Positions 9,826 to 19,895 of a stretch of 64,000 nucleotides of DNA are shown one piece after another; position 1 is the stretch's first letter, and each line of letters opens with the position of its first letter. This DNA comes from Diplonema papillatum. Lineage: Eukaryota; Euglenozoa; Diplonemea; Diplonemida; Diplonemidae. The stretch lies in assembly GCA_030068145.1 (NCBI GenBank), contig JAPJBO010000556.1, positions 62,001 to 126,000 on the forward strand, read 5' to 3'. A program made the position numbers and the translations under genes. The notes under the pieces are model-generated. The model was given only the letters and a program-made list of their open reading frames with translations. It did no database searches and was not told the origin of the DNA.

Positions 9826-12800
9826 AAAACCAGCACCAATAACAACGACCCCATCCCCACGTTTTCCGCAGCTTTAAACCCCATCCCTACGTTTTCCACA
9901 GCTTTATGAACTAACAACAACCCCATCCCCACGTTTCCACAGCTTCATGAACAAACAACAACCCCATCCCCACGTTTCCACAGCTTTATGAACTAACAAC
10001 GACCCCATCCCCACGTTTTCCACAGCTTTATGAACTAACAACAACCCCATCCCCACGTTTTCCACAGCTTTATGAACTAACAACGACCCCATCCCCACGT
10101 TTTCCACAGCTTTATGAACTAACAACAACCCCATCCCTACGTTTTCCATAGCTTTATGAACAAACAACAACCCCATCCCCACGTTTCCACAGCTTCATGA
10201 ACAAACAACAACCCCATCCCCACGTTTCCACAGCTTTATGAACTAACAACGACCCCATCCCCACGTTTTCCACAGCTTTATGAACTAACAACGACCCCAT
10301 CCCCACGTTTTCCACAGCTTTATGAACTAACAACAACCCCATCCCCACGTTTTCCACAGCTTTATGAACTAACAACAACCCCATCCCCACGTTTCCACAG
10401 CTTCATGAACAAACAACAACCCCATCCCCACGTTTCCACAGCTTTATGAACTAACAACGACCCCATCCCCACGTTTTCCACAGCTTTATGAACTAACAAC
10501 GACCCCATCCCCACGTTTTCCACAGCTTTATGAACTAACAACAACCCCATCCCCACGTTTTCCACAGCTTTATGAACTAACAACAACCCCATCCCCACGT
10601 TTCCACAGCTTTATGAACTAACAACGACCCCATCCCCACGTTTTCCACAGCTTCATGAACTAACAACAACCCCATCCCCACGTTTCCACAGCTTTATGAA
10701 CTAACAACGACCCCATCCCCACGTTTTCCACAGCTTTATGAACTAACAACAACCCCATCCCCACGTTTTCCACAGCTTTATGAACTAACAACAACCCCAT
10801 CCCCACGTTTTCCACAGCTTTATGAACTAACAACAACCCCATCCCCACGTTTCCACAGCTTCATGAACTAACAACGACCCCATCCCCACGTTTTCCACAG
10901 CTTTATGAACTAACAACGACCCCATCCCCACGTTTTCCGCAGCTTTATGAACTAACGACAACCCCATCCCCACGTTTCCACAGCTTTATGAACTAACAAC
11001 GACCCCATCCCCACGTTTTCCACAGCTTTATGAACTAACAACAACCCCATCCCCACGTTTCCACAGCTTCATGAACAAACAACAACCCCATCCCCACGTT
11101 TCCACAGCTTCATGAACTAACAACGACCCCATCCCCACGTTTTCCACAGCTTTATGAACTAACAACAACCCCATCCCCACGTTTTCCACAGCTTTATGAA
11201 CTAACAACAACCCCATCCCCACGTTTCCACAGCTTTATGAACTAACAACGACCCCATCCCCACGTTTTCCACAGCTTTATGAACTAACAACGACCCCATC
11301 CCCACGTTTTCCACAGCTTTATGAACTAACGACAACCCCATCCCCACGTTTCCACAGCTTTATGAACTAGCAACGACCCCATCCCCACGTTTTCCACAGC
11401 TTTATGAACTAACAACAACCCCATCCCCACGTTTCCACAGCTTCATGAACAAACAACAACCCCATCCCCACGTTTCCACAGCTTCATGAACTAACAACGA
11501 CCCCATCCCCACGTTTTCCACAGCTTTATGAACTAACAACAACCCCATCCCCACGTTTTCCACAGCTTTATGAACTAACAACAACCCCATCCCCACGTTT
11601 TCCACAGCTTTATGAACTAACAACAACCCCATCCCCACGTTTTCCATAGCTTTATGAACTAACAACAACCCCATCCCCACGTTTCCACAGCTTCATGAAC
11701 TAGCAACGACCCCATCCCCACGTTTTCCACAGCTCTATGAACTAACAACGACCCCATCCCCACGTTTCCACAGCTTCATGAACAAACAACAACCCCATCC
11801 CCACGTTTCCACAGCTTCATGAACTAACAACGACCCCATCCCCACGTTTTCCACAGCTTTATGAACTAACGACAACCCCATCCCCACGTTTTCCACAGCT
11901 TTATGAACTAACAACAACCCCATCCCCACGTTTTCCACAGCTTCATGAACTAACAACAACCCCATCCCCACGTTTTCCACAGCTTTATGAACTAACAACG
12001 ACCCCATCCCCACGTTTTCCACAGCTTTATGAACTAACGACAACCCCATCCCCACGTTTCCACAGCTTTATGAACTAACAACAACCCCATCCCCACGTTT
12101 TCCACAGCTTTATGAACTAACAACAACCCCATCCCCACGTTTTCCACAGCTTCATGAACTAACAACGACCCCATCCCCACGTTTTCCACAGCTTTATGAA
12201 CTAACGACAACCCCATCCCCACGTTTCCACAGCTTTATGAACTAGCAACGACCCCATCCCCACGTTTTCCACAGCTTTATGAACTAACAACAACCCCATC
12301 CCCACGTTTCCACAGCTTCATGAACAAACAACAACCCCATCCCCACGTTTCCACAGCTTCATGAACTAACAACGACCCCATCCCCACGTTTTCCACAGCT
12401 TTATGAACTAACGACAACCCCATCCCCACGTTTCCACAGCTTTATGAACTAACAACAACCCCATCCCCACGTTTCCACAGCTTCATGAACTAACAACGAC
12501 CCCATCCCCACGTTTTCCACAGCTTTATGAACTAACAACGACCCCATCCCCACGTTTTCCACAGCTTTATGAACTAACGACAACCCCATCCCCACGTTTC
12601 CACAGCTTTATGAACTAACAACAACCCCATCCCCACGTTTTCCACAGCTTTATGAACTAACAACAACCCCATCCCCACGTTTTCCACAGCTTCATGAACT
12701 AACAACGACCCCATCCCCACGTTTTCCACAGCTCTATGAACTAACAACAACCCCATCCCCACGTTTTCCACAGCTTTATGAACTAACGACAACCCCATCC

Positions 12801-13356
12801 CCACGTTTCCACAGCTTTATGAACTAACAACAACCCCATCCCCACGTTTTCCACAGCTTTATGAACTAACAACAACCCCATCCCCACGTTTTCCACAGCT
12901 TCATGAACTAACAACGACCCCATCCCCACGTTTTCCACAGCTTTATGAACTAACGACAACCCCATCCCCACGTTTTCCACAGCTTTATGAACTAACAACA
13001 ACCCCATCCCCACGTTTCCACAGCTTTATGAACTAACAACAACCCCATCCCCACGTTTTCCACAGCTTTATGAACTAACAACAACCCCATCCCCACGTTT
13101 CCACAGCTTCATGAACTAACAACAACCCCATCCCCACGTTTTCCACAGCTTTATGAACTAACAACAACCCCATCCCCACGTTTTCCACAGCTTTATGAAC
13201 TAACAACAACCCCATCCCCACGTTTTCCACAGCTTTATGAACTAACAACAACCCCATCCCCACGTTTCCACAGCTTCATGAACTAACAACGACCCCATCC
13301 CCACGTTTTCCACAGCTTTATGAACTAACGACAACCCCATCCCCACGTTTCCACAG
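9808..13356 (+). repeat. 3.5 kb satellite of about 42 bp units, each with a splice-acceptor-like motif
   Basis: More than 80 units carry ACAACCCCATCCCCACG, then TTTTCCACAG, then CTTTATGAACTA. Units are 40-42 bp because the T run varies. The array begins inside the end of a family C repeat (CCAGCACCAATAACAACGAC at 9831). The last unit ends TTTCCACAG at 13356 and the real exon starts CTTTATGAACTACGTGG. The array therefore looks like tandem amplification of an intron 3' end plus the first bases of the exon. Short minus-strand ORFs (GMGLLLVHKAVENV) are by-products. Confidence 0.95.
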
Positions 13357-14971
13357 CTTTATGAACTACGTGGAGGTGGAGCAGGACTACTTCCAGCGAT
13401 CGCAGCAGCCGCAAGAGTCGATGATGATGGCGCGTGACCGTGCCAAGAGGGCAGCGATGCAGAAGCAGGCTGCTGTTCGTACGACAGAGATGCTTGGGGC
13501 TGAGGTGTGGCTTGCTGTCTTTTTTCTTGAACAGGACCAGGGAAAGCCTGCTACACGGGAGCCAAGCTTCACGTGTTCGGCGGTACTGCAGAGCCACGGG
13601 CCTACGGGTCAAGTGGCTACCGATTTCCCAAACTAGAGCATCAAGGCTTGGTGGACCTTGGGCTTGGCGCTTGCGCTGAACACAAGCTCGTCGAGACGGT
13701 CAGCCGCAGGGCAGAGCGGACGGGGTTGTGGCACTGTGCTGCCTCCGACTCAAGCCTTGCAAGCTGTAGTTGACCGTAAAGACGCATAAAAGGAGAGAAT
13801 AGCCGTAAAAGGAACAAAAAGAAAGATTACCATTTCTTCTCTTCTTCTCCTTCTTCTTCATGGTTAAGAAGACGACTGAAAGCATAGACACAAAGATAGC
13901 TCAAAGCATCTGCAGAATAACACGAAAGTCCTCTGGGCAAAAACCCGTTTTCACACTTCTTCTTCTTGAACCTACCGAAGCACATAAAGGGGGGGTAGAC
14001 CTATTATCCACCCGATTTCTTCCGGAGATTCCGCGAGCATTAAAACTAGTGACAATTGCTATTATCTAGGCTTTATCCAATGGTTATCCAAGGGCTATCC
14101 ATGGGGTTTTTCGATCTTCCTCGAAGAAGACGTGATGCTAGCAGCAACCATGCATGAGAGGCAGTGCTCTGCCTAACATTACACTAGGGTCAACGACAAA
14201 GCGGTTTCTATAAAACTGGATTACGACAAAGTGGATTAATCATCCACTTTGTCGCGACCCCCCCCCCTCTCAAGGTTTCATACCCTACCTGCGGAGTCTT
14301 ACACTCCCTGCGACCTCTTTACCCTTTTCCTTTTTCCCTTTTACACTTTCTTCTTGATGCTAGCATCAAACATGCATGAGAGGCAGTGTCCTACCTATAC
14401 ATTAAACTAAGACCCCCCCCCTCGAGAGGCAAGTAGCGCCTGAACACGAAACTAAGATTTTCCCCCCCTCGCAACAACACAGAGCATCAACACGCTGCGG
14501 TCTGCGAACGGCCAGTACCAGATGAACCCTCTGCTGATCAGCCAGTTCGATATGAACACGTTCACTCTCAGCAACGGCGTGCGTGTGGTCGGTTCGTTCC
14601 TGATGTTCCGCTCGACGTATTTCCTGTGGGACGTGGCATGCGCCGAGGACATCACCATGGAAAAGCTGATGCCCATCGCCCACATGTTCCCTGTGCCCAA
14701 GTTCATCATCCTGGGCACCGGGTCCCAGGTGGAACCCATCCACCCGGACATCCACATGTACCTCCGCTCACGCGGGACGAGGCTCGACATCTGCACGACG
14801 CCTATTGCCATCTCGCAGTACCACCAAGTCCGCACGGACAACTACCCTTGCTGCGCTGCCTTCCTCCCGCTGGAGCCCACCAACGGCTACGACTACTACG
14901 AGTACAACAAGTTCTGGAAGCACCGCAGAGACGTCGCCCACGCAAAGGAGCAAGCTGTTCGGCCCTCGTAG
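13357..14971 (+). CDS. NDUFAF3/Mth938-domain protein (two 3' exons)
   Basis: Exons 13357-13504 and 14483-14971 join in phase 0 (CTGAG|GTGTGG donor, CAACACAG|AGC acceptor), giving at least 210 residues to the TAG at 14969. The second exon has the Mth938/DUF498 fold signature: FTLSNGVRVVGSFLMF, STYFLWDV, FIILGTGSQVEPIHP, RSRGTRLDICTTPIAISQYH and AFLPLEPTNGYDYYEYNKFW. In animals NDUFAF3 helps assemble mitochondrial complex I in the matrix, so that role is inferred here. The first exon encodes a charged helix-rich segment (VEVEQDYFQRSQQPQ) not typical of the family, so joining it is supported by phase only. The first exon starts at an acceptor with one leftover base, so an upstream exon carrying the start codon and any targeting peptide is missing, either left of the satellite or outside the window. 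Confidence 0.75.
13545..13770 (+). repeat. 225 bp repeat inside the NDUFAF3-like intron (partner 38505-38742)
   Basis: GAAAGCCTGCTACACGGGAG to CTCCGACTCAAGCCTTGCAA matches 38.5 kb closely. The 38.5 kb copy has an open frame (TREPSFTCSAELQSHGPTGQ and onwards) that is broken here by TAG at 13634 and a 1 bp deletion. Confidence 0.85.
13855..13965 (+). repeat. 110 bp repeat (partner 34913-35012)
   Basis: CATGGTTAAGAAGACGACTG through GCAAAAACCCGTTTTCACA recurs at 34.9 kb with few changes. Confidence 0.85.
14124..14195 (+). repeat. Family F repeat
   Basis: GTGATGCTAGCAGCAACCATGC precedes AGGCAGTGCTCTGCCT, which forms a six base-pair hairpin, and TAACATTACACTAGGG. Confidence 0.75.
14350..14482 (+). 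repeat. Family F repeat forming the end of the intron
   Basis: CTTGATGCTAGCATCAAACA and AGGCAGTGTCCTACCT are followed by a C-rich tract and the acceptor CAACAACACAG at 14482. The arrangement resembles the F element upstream of the astacin exon at 21984. Confidence 0.7.
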
Positions 14972-15066
14972 GTTGCTTCTCTGCTTGCTAGCTTCGAGAC
15001 TCTTGATGAAGGCTGATAGCTTGCATGAGAGTGTCCTACAGCAGAAGACGTTGCGCGGCGCACATG

Positions 15067-16352
15067 CTTGCAGCGTCACAAGCTAGTGAAGGCACACACT
15101 CTTGCAGCGTCACAAGCTAGTGAAGGCACACACTCTTGCAGGGTCACAAGCTAGTGAAGGCACACACTCTTGCAGCGTCACAAGCTAGTGAAGGCACACA
15201 CTCTTGCAGCGTCACAAGCTAGTGAAGGCACACACTCTTGCAGTGTCACAAGCTAGTGAAGGCACACACTCTTGCAGCGTCACAAGCTAGTGAAGGCACA
15301 CACTCTTGCAGCGTCACAAGCTAGTGAAGGCACACACTCTTGCAGCGTCACAAGCTAGTGAAGGCACACACTCTTGCAGTGTCACAAGCTAGTGAAGGCA
15401 CACACTCTTGCAGCGTCACAAGCTAGTGAAGGCACACACTCTTGCAGCGTCACAAGCTAGTGAAGGCACACACTCTTGCAGCGTCACAAGCTAGTGAAGG
15501 CACACACTCTTGCAGCGTCACAAGCTAGTGAAGGCACACACTCTTGCAGCGTCACAAGCTAGTGAAGGCACACACTCTTGCAGCGTCACAAGCTAGTGAA
15601 GGCACACACTCTTGCAGCGTCACAAGCTAGTGAAGGCACACACTCTTGCAGCGTCACAAGCTAGTGAAGGCACACACTCTTGCAGCGTCACAAGCTAGTG
15701 AAGGCACACACTCTTGCAGCGTCACAAGCTAGTGAAGGCACACACTCTTGCAGCGTCACAAGCTAGTGAAGGCACACACTCTTGCAGCGTCACAAGCTAG
15801 TGAAGGCACACACTCTTGCAGCGTCACAAGCTAGTGAAGGCACACACTCTTGCAGTGTCACAAGCTAGTGAAGGCACACACTCTTGCAGTGTCACAAGCT
15901 AGTGAAGGCACACACTCTTGCAGCGTCACAAGCTAGTGAAGGCACACACTCTTGCAGCGTCACAAGCTAGTGAAGGCACACACTCTTGCAGCGTCACAAG
16001 CTAGTGAAGGCACACACTCTTGCAGCGTCACAAGCTAGTGAAGGCACACACTCTTGCAGTGTCACAAGCTAGTGAAGGCACACACTCTTGCAGCGTCACA
16101 AGCTAGTGAAGGCACACACTCTTGCAGTCACAAGCTAGTGAAGGCACACACTCTTGCAGCGTCACAAGCTAGTGAAGGCACACACTCTTGCAGCGTCACA
16201 AGCTAGTGAAGGCACACACTCTTGCAGCGTCACAAGCTAGTGAAGGCACACACTCTTGCAGTGTCACAAGCTAGTGAAGGCACACACTCTTGCAGCGTCA
16301 CAAGCTAGTGAGGGCACACACTCTTGCAGTGTCACAAGCTAGTGAAGGCGGA
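15067..16352 (+). repeat. 34 bp satellite, about 38 copies
   Basis: The unit begins CTTGCAGCGTCACAAGCTAG and ends GGCACACACT. Variation is almost confined to CAGCGTC versus CAGTGTC, plus one unit lacking two or three bases near 16125. The first recognisable unit overlaps the end of the NDUFAF3-like gene's trailer (CTTGCATGAGAGTGTCC). Confidence 0.95.
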
Positions 16353-16359
16353 AACTCTG

Positions 16360-17035
16360 GCAGCATCACAAGCACTTTTCTGCGGGTGACCGGTGCGAGC
16401 CACCTCACCGGTCCAGTGAGTCTGCAGTGCTAGCTTTTGGCTGCGGAGCGACGACTTGCCTACCGAAAATGGCGGGCATTGCGGCGGGTGAAGGCTATCT
16501 TGCGAAAGTCTGTTTCGTCTGCTATCTCCCGCAGCCGTTGCCGTGCCGTTGACCCTCTTCACAAGTAGCTTTCACTCTTTTGCGGTGCGAGCCGTCTCAC
16601 CCGTCAACTGAGTCTGCAGCGCGAGCTTTGCTGCGGAGCGACGACTTGCCTACCGAAGACGGCGGGCGCTGCGGCAGATGTAGGCATCTTGCGAAGTCTG
16701 TTTAGTCTGCTATCATCCGCAGCCGTTGCCGTGCCGTTGACCCTCTTCACAAGTAGCATTCACTCTTTTGCGGTGCGAGCCGTCTCACCCGTCAACTGAG
16801 TCTGCAGCGCGAGCTTTGCTGCGGAGCGACGACTTGCCTACCGAAGGCGGCGGGCGCTGCGGCAGATGTAGGCATCTTGCGAAGTCTGTTTAGTCTGCTA
16901 TCATCCGCAGCCGTTGCCGCGCCGTTTGCACCTCTTCACAAGTAGCGTTCACTTTTCTGCGTGCGCGAGCCGTCTCACCGATGAGTCTGCAGCGTCAGCG
17001 TTTCCTGCTGCGGGGCGACAATTTGCCTACCCTAG
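16360..17035. repeat. 188 bp tandem repeat, about 3.5 copies
   Basis: GCAGCCGTTGCCGTGCCGTT recurs at 16531, 16719 and 16907 (period 188). Units include GCGGAGCGACGACTTGCCTA and CTCTTCACAAGTAGC. The first and last copies are the most diverged. Confidence 0.9.
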
Positions 17036-17324
17036 CTCCTGCCTCCACCAGGGGGCTCGTTGAAAGATTCTTTCCTTTTCGATGCTTTGCTCAAGTTTCA
17101 CGCTTCCTTTGGTTGACCTGCCCACGTATGTGCTTGTCATAGAATGATGACAATCTTGCAAAGCAGAGGGGAAATAGTAGGACATCGGTTGGGCAGTACG
17201 GTTTGCCTTCCGTGCGCCGCTTGACGCTGGCGGGAAGTCTTCTCGTTGAGTAATCTTAGCACTCGCCCGGCCCCTCGCAGCCCGGCAGGTCGTCGAAGTC
17301 GCCGAAGGACGTGTGCGCGTTTTT
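17036..17324. other. Short spacer, no gene seen
   Basis: No recognisable coding or repeat signal beyond the flanking arrays. Confidence 0.5.
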
Positions 17325-17455
17325 TGTAATAACAATTAATTGTAAACACGAAAGAGAACGCTGGCAGCGTGTTTGGGAGAAGTTTAGCCTGTCGATCATA
17401 TTCACTCACTATCACTCACTAACAGGCTAATCCTCCCCGGCACGTACAAACAAAA
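17325..17455 (+). repeat. Family D hairpin repeat (long-stem variant)
   Basis: AACAATTAATTGTAAACACG, then CTGGCAGCGTGTTTGGGAG. TTAGCCTGT and AACAGGCTAA flank the loop and can pair. Then GGCACGTACAAACAAA. Copy of 6897-7015. Confidence 0.8.
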
Positions 17456-17507
17456 ACATGGTACTAACTCACGACGCTCCTCGGATCCCGAAGGCCAAGC
17501 ACGCCGG

Positions 17508-17590
17508 AACCTCTACTTGTCCGACGACGACGAGCGCATAGCGTGGGCGGTGGCTCACATCGAAGCCAAGACGTGCATTGTACGTGTACT
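17508..17590 (+). pseudogene. Astacin exon-1 fragment
   Basis: CTACTTGTCCGACGACGACG onwards resembles 20140-20205 of the astacin gene (YLSDNDERIAWAVSHIQAKTCI), with an intact reading of LSDDDERIAWAVAHIEAKTCI. Similarity stops at TGCATT. No protease motif follows. It is a detached or diverged fragment, possibly of a second astacin paralogue. Confidence 0.7.
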
Positions 17591-18029
17591 CTCGTCGTTC
17601 TACTCGTGTCACGGAATTGGAGCCGGCGTCTTCTGGCCTCACGCACTGCTGGCTCTATGGGGCTTTTGTTGACCCCTTCCTCCGGTACGGCTCGTGCATC
17701 TCCATCTCAAACAAAAGGTACCACCAAAGCGGATACTTACAAACAAACGAAGGGGAAGAACACCTGACCATGAGGCTATGACTGCCGCCAGGACTCCGTC
17801 ACGTAACCCACCCATTACGTATTAGCTCTAAAAGAACCCATTCGACTTGCCAAAGCAGGTGACTTCCACCAGTGCGCACAAGCAAAAGCCCAGATATATA
17901 TTTCGTCGCCAGCATCAAACATGCATGAGAGGCAGCGTTCTGGCTGCACTAAATTTATAAACCCCCCCTCCCGCGGGGGGGCCCAAGGCCACATTCATTG
18001 CGAATGTGTTGTCGGCCGCAGGAGTCTTT
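17591..18029. other. Spacer with K/D, F and G repeat pieces
   Basis: 17820-17885 carries AGAACCCATTCGACTTGCC and a D-like GTGCGCACAAGCAAA. F lies at 17908-17960 (CATCAAACATGCATGAGAGG). G lies at 17983-18025 (ATTCATTGCGAATGTGTTG). No gene is seen. Confidence 0.6.
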
Positions 18030-19140
18030 TTTATGGTAACAAGCTTGCTTGTCTATATCAAAAAGTGTCGGATGGCAGCGTGCTGTGTTAAATCACTCAA
18101 AACAGGGTTTACACACGTACGCACAAACAAAAAATATGCCGGCTGTGCATACCCTAGAACAAATGGATCTTCCGAACGTAGATTGGGATACCATTCCAGT
18201 CGTACTATATCCGGCGAGCCGCCCGGCTGCTGTGGGACGAAGACAATGCGTTTTTCATGGTAACAAGCTTGCTTGTGTATCAAAAAGTGTCGGATGGCAG
18301 CGTGCTGTGTTAAATCACTCAAAACAGGGTTTACACACGTACGCACAAACAAAAAATATGCCGGCTGTGCCTACCCTAGAACAAATGGATCTTCCGAACG
18401 TAGATTGGGATACCATTCCAGTCGTACTATATCCGGCGAGCCGCCCGGCTGCTGTGGGACGAAGACAATGCGTTTTTCATGGTAACAAGCTTGCTTGTGT
18501 ATCAAAAAGTGTCGGATGGCAGCGTGCTGTGCTAAATCACTCAAAACAGGGTTTACACACGTACGCACAAACAAAAAATATGCCGGCTGTGCCTACCCTA
18601 GAACAAATGGATCTTCCGAACGTAGATTGGGATACCATTCCAGTCGTACTATATCCGGCGAGCCGCCCGGCTGCTGTGGGACGAAGACAATGCGTTTTTC
18701 ATGGTAACAAGCTTGCTTGTGTATCAAAAAGTGTCGGATGGCAGCGTGCTGTGCTAAATCACTCAAAACAGGGTTTACACACGTACGCACAAACAAAAAA
18801 TATGCCGGCTGTGCCTACCCTAGAACAAATGGATCTTCCGAACGTAGATTGGGATACCATCCCAGTCGTACTATATCCGGCGAGCCGCCCGGCTGCTGTG
18901 GGACGAAGACAATGCGTTTTTCATGGTAACAAGCTTGCTTGTGTATCAAAAAGTGTCGGATGGCAGCGTACTGTGCTAAATCACTCAAAACAGGGTTTAC
19001 ACACGTACGCACAAACAAAAAATATGCCGGCTGTGCCTACCCTAGAACAAATGGATCTTCCGAACGTAGATTGGGATACCATCCCAGTCGTACTATATCC
19101 GGCGAGCCGCCCGGCTGCTGTGGGACAAAAACAATGCGTT
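18030..19140 (+). repeat. 222 bp tandem repeat, five copies, with an embedded D module
   Basis: Units repeat every 222 bp (CATGGTAACAAGCTTGCTTG near 18257, 18479, 18701 and 18923). Each has two parts: the D element (GGATGGCAGCGTGCTGTG to GTACGCACAAACAAAAA) and a coding-like part (ATGCCGGCTGTGCCTACCCT to TGCTGTGGGACGAAGACAAT). The period is divisible by three, so one frame is open throughout. Confidence 0.95.
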
Positions 19141-19428
19141 TTTTCCCCATCATGCGACACCGCCCATGATGCCGCCAACGGGCGACACTGTTCGCGTTGT
19201 GGCGGCGTTTGTATCGCCTCATGCCTACGGTCCCGACTCAGGGGCAGGGACAATCGTGACAGATTCGCCTTGCCAGAGGCGCTCAACACCACGTGGGTAT
19301 GTCCCACATGCTGTTGGCTGGTACACAACGGCAGCCCGTTGTTGCCGGTTGAACCGGAAGCCGAGGAGGTACTGCCGCCTGAGTGGGAGGCCAAAGAGAG
19401 TAAAAGAGTGAAAGAGTACGTACAGTAG
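18049..19428 (+). CDS. Open frame over the 222 bp array, ending in a Cys-rich domain (uncharacterised)
   Basis: 459 codons are open. Residues 1-360 are near-identical 74-residue repeats (MPAVPTLEQMDLPNVDWDTI, then VGWQRAVLNHSKQGLH). The D-derived half is unlikely to have evolved as protein. The last part, from about 19024, is more gene-like: after QCVFSPSCDTAHDA it has CSRCGGVCIASC, then WVCPTCCWLV and an acidic tail. That cysteine spacing suggests a zinc-binding module, and WVCPTC resembles the closing half of PHD-like fingers. I interpret it as an exon of a gene or transposon (about 19024-19400) whose 5' part was tandemly duplicated together with an inserted D element. No start or complete structure is certain. 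Confidence 0.4.
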   Translation: MSISKSVGWQRAVLNHSKQGLHTYAQTKNMPAVHTLEQMDLPNVDWDTIPVVLYPASRPAAVGRRQCVFHGNKLACVSKSVGWQRAVLNHSKQGLHTYAQTKNMPAVPTLEQMDLPNVDWDTIPVVLYPASRPAAVGRRQCVFHGNKLACVSKSVGWQRAVLNHSKQGLHTYAQTKNMPAVPTLEQMDLPNVDWDTIPVVLYPASRPAAVGRRQCVFHGNKLACVSKSVGWQRAVLNHSKQGLHTYAQTKNMPAVPTLEQMDLPNVDWDTIPVVLYPASRPAAVGRRQCVFHGNKLACVSKSVGWQRTVLNHSKQGLHTYAQTKNMPAVPTLEQMDLPNVDWDTIPVVLYPASRPAAVGQKQCVFSPSCDTAHDAANGRHCSRCGGVCIASCLRSRLRGRDNRDRFALPEALNTTWVCPTCCWLVHNGSPLLPVEPEAEEVLPPEWEAKESKRVKEYVQ

Positions 19429-19558
19429 TGAGTGGAGAAAAGAACAAGCGTAGAAGAACGGAGGTAGCACCAACTACCAGACCAGCGGAGACCACTGCAA
19501 AAAGACTTCTTCCCTTTTCCTTATCCCTCAAAGCCAGCACCAATAACAACGACCCTCA
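19388..19558 (+). repeat. Family C repeat
   Basis: From GCCAAAGAGAGTAAAAGAG through AGACCAGCGGAGACCACTGC to AGCCAGCACCAATAACAACG. Other full copies are at 49868-50034 and 56628-56802. It overlaps the end of the Cys-rich frame. Confidence 0.85.
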
Positions 19559-19895
19559 CGACGATTCTCAAGCGAACTATGACTCTAAAAACTAGTAGAG
19601 CGTACTACACGGAACTTACCGAACAAAAGCCCAGTTATATATTTCAACACACAACAAAATTTGACGTGGACGGCTTTAGATCTACATCTGAATGACACCT
19701 CAACCACAATATGTTGTCGACAACAAACAAGTAAAAGAATAAAGCAAAACTACGCATTTCTTCGCCAGCATCAAACATGCACGAGGCACCGTCATGGCTA
19801 ATTTTATAAACCCCCCCCCTCCCACCAGTTAAAAGAAGCGAAGCAAACGTAAAAAGAAGAAGAAGAAGAAGAAAAAAAAAAGGAGGGCAGCGAAC
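19559..19895 (+). promoter_or_regulatory. 5' flank of the astacin gene with a purine-rich leader
   Basis: It holds a family F element (19765-19815), a C-rich tract ending CCCACCAG that could be a 5'-UTR splice acceptor, and a GAAGAAGAAG/A-rich leader just before the ATG at 19896. A similar purine-rich leader precedes the ATG at 57659. No TATA box can be assigned with confidence. Confidence 0.4.

Noticed and set aside
9904..13263. Protein-coding repeats GMGLLLVHKAVENV on the minus strand
   Set aside because: Frames break whenever the T run changes length by one or two bases. The unit is explained by an amplified intron-exon junction on the plus strand.
9808..13356. Replication origin from DnaA-box-like TTTTCCACA repeats
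   Set aside because: DnaA boxes are bacterial. Here TTTTCCACAG coincides with an intron acceptor and the DNA is eukaryotic.
14402..15079. Minus-strand ORFs opposite the NDUFAF3-like exon
   Set aside because: They are shadows of a GC-rich exon; only the plus frame has the Mth938 motifs.
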